From contig NC_085133.1 of the NCBI RefSeq assembly GCF_030269925.1, forward strand, positions 3,678,001 through 3,742,000: a stretch of 64,000 bases of DNA, in the 5' to 3' direction. Under the pieces are notes generated by a model. That model was not told where the DNA came from. It did not search any database and saw nothing but the letters and a program-made list of their open reading frames with translations. The position numbers were made by a program, and so were the translations under genes. This DNA is from Bombyx mori (taxonomy: Eukaryota > Arthropoda > Insecta > Lepidoptera > Bombycidae). Shown here piece by piece: positions 63,864 through 64,000 of the stretch (the first letter of the stretch is position 1; each line of letters begins with the position of its first letter).

Positions 63864-64000
63864 TCTTACCTAAATTGATTTCAGCGAATCAAAATGTTAA
63901 GTTTAAATCGTAATTAGTCCTTTCTCGACATTCAGTCATTTAAAATTAACACTGTAAAATATTCGCTAACCGATGTAGAATAGTAAGTAGTACAATGACA
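63864..64000. other. Window end, unclassified
   Basis: AT-rich. No exon is recognised. If the giant exon is spliced on, this is intron. Confidence 0.5.

Noticed and set aside
1..64000. CRISPR array, operon, riboswitch or other prokaryotic system
   Set aside because: Spliced eukaryotic gene structure and insect SINEs throughout; no regularly spaced repeats, Shine-Dalgarno-led gene clusters or terminators.

Overview
The window is a stretch of a lepidopteran nuclear genome, almost certainly Bombyx mori or a very close relative. The main evidence is the repeat content: at least twenty copies of the tRNA-derived SINE Bm1, recognisable by its 'gtggcctaaaggataagac' head, its 'gttcgaatcccgc' B-box and its 'aagcaataaaaa' tail. 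There are also RTE-like LINE remnants and many short Helitron-like elements that start with TC and end in CTAG. The DNA is AT-rich, and the coding sequence is split into many short exons by GT-AG introns.

One gene fills the window on the + strand: the invertebrate ankyrin gene of the Ank2 type. I resolved 45 consecutive coding exons from 16658 to about 63500. Every splice junction keeps the reading frame, giving about 5,393 codons. The 5' end (first exon, start codon, promoter) and possibly the extreme 3' end were not found.

Layout. 1-16657: no coding exon that I can support; a mosaic of Bm1, Helitron-like elements, LINE remnants and MITEs, probably intron 1 or 5' flank. 16658-34229: 17 exons encoding exactly 24 ankyrin repeats, the membrane-protein-binding solenoid. 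34802-35661: two linker exons. 38087-46923: the ZU5N-ZU5C-UPA supramodule, which binds spectrin. 46860-47669: the death domain. 47936-49039: a charged linker. 49270-63500: an acidic, Ser/Thr/Lys/Glu-rich and apparently disordered tail of about 3,770 residues, including exons of 1.16, 0.76, 1.13 and 1.50 kb and a final giant exon of 5.6 kb. This matches the Ank2-L/XL architecture of Drosophila and, by analogy, the giant exons of vertebrate ankyrin-B and -G. Such proteins link membrane proteins to spectrin and organise axonal and synaptic microtubules.

Points of interest are a GC-AG intron in ZU5N, a 73-bp tandem duplication that copies a splice donor, transposons within 12-65 bp of splice sites (including a solo LTR with target-site duplication), duplicated motifs and TxIP/SxIP-type motifs in the giant exon, and an unclassified MITE with perfect 39-bp terminal inverted repeats. 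I found no undescribed multi-gene system; this is one very large cytoskeletal gene in a repeat-rich background.
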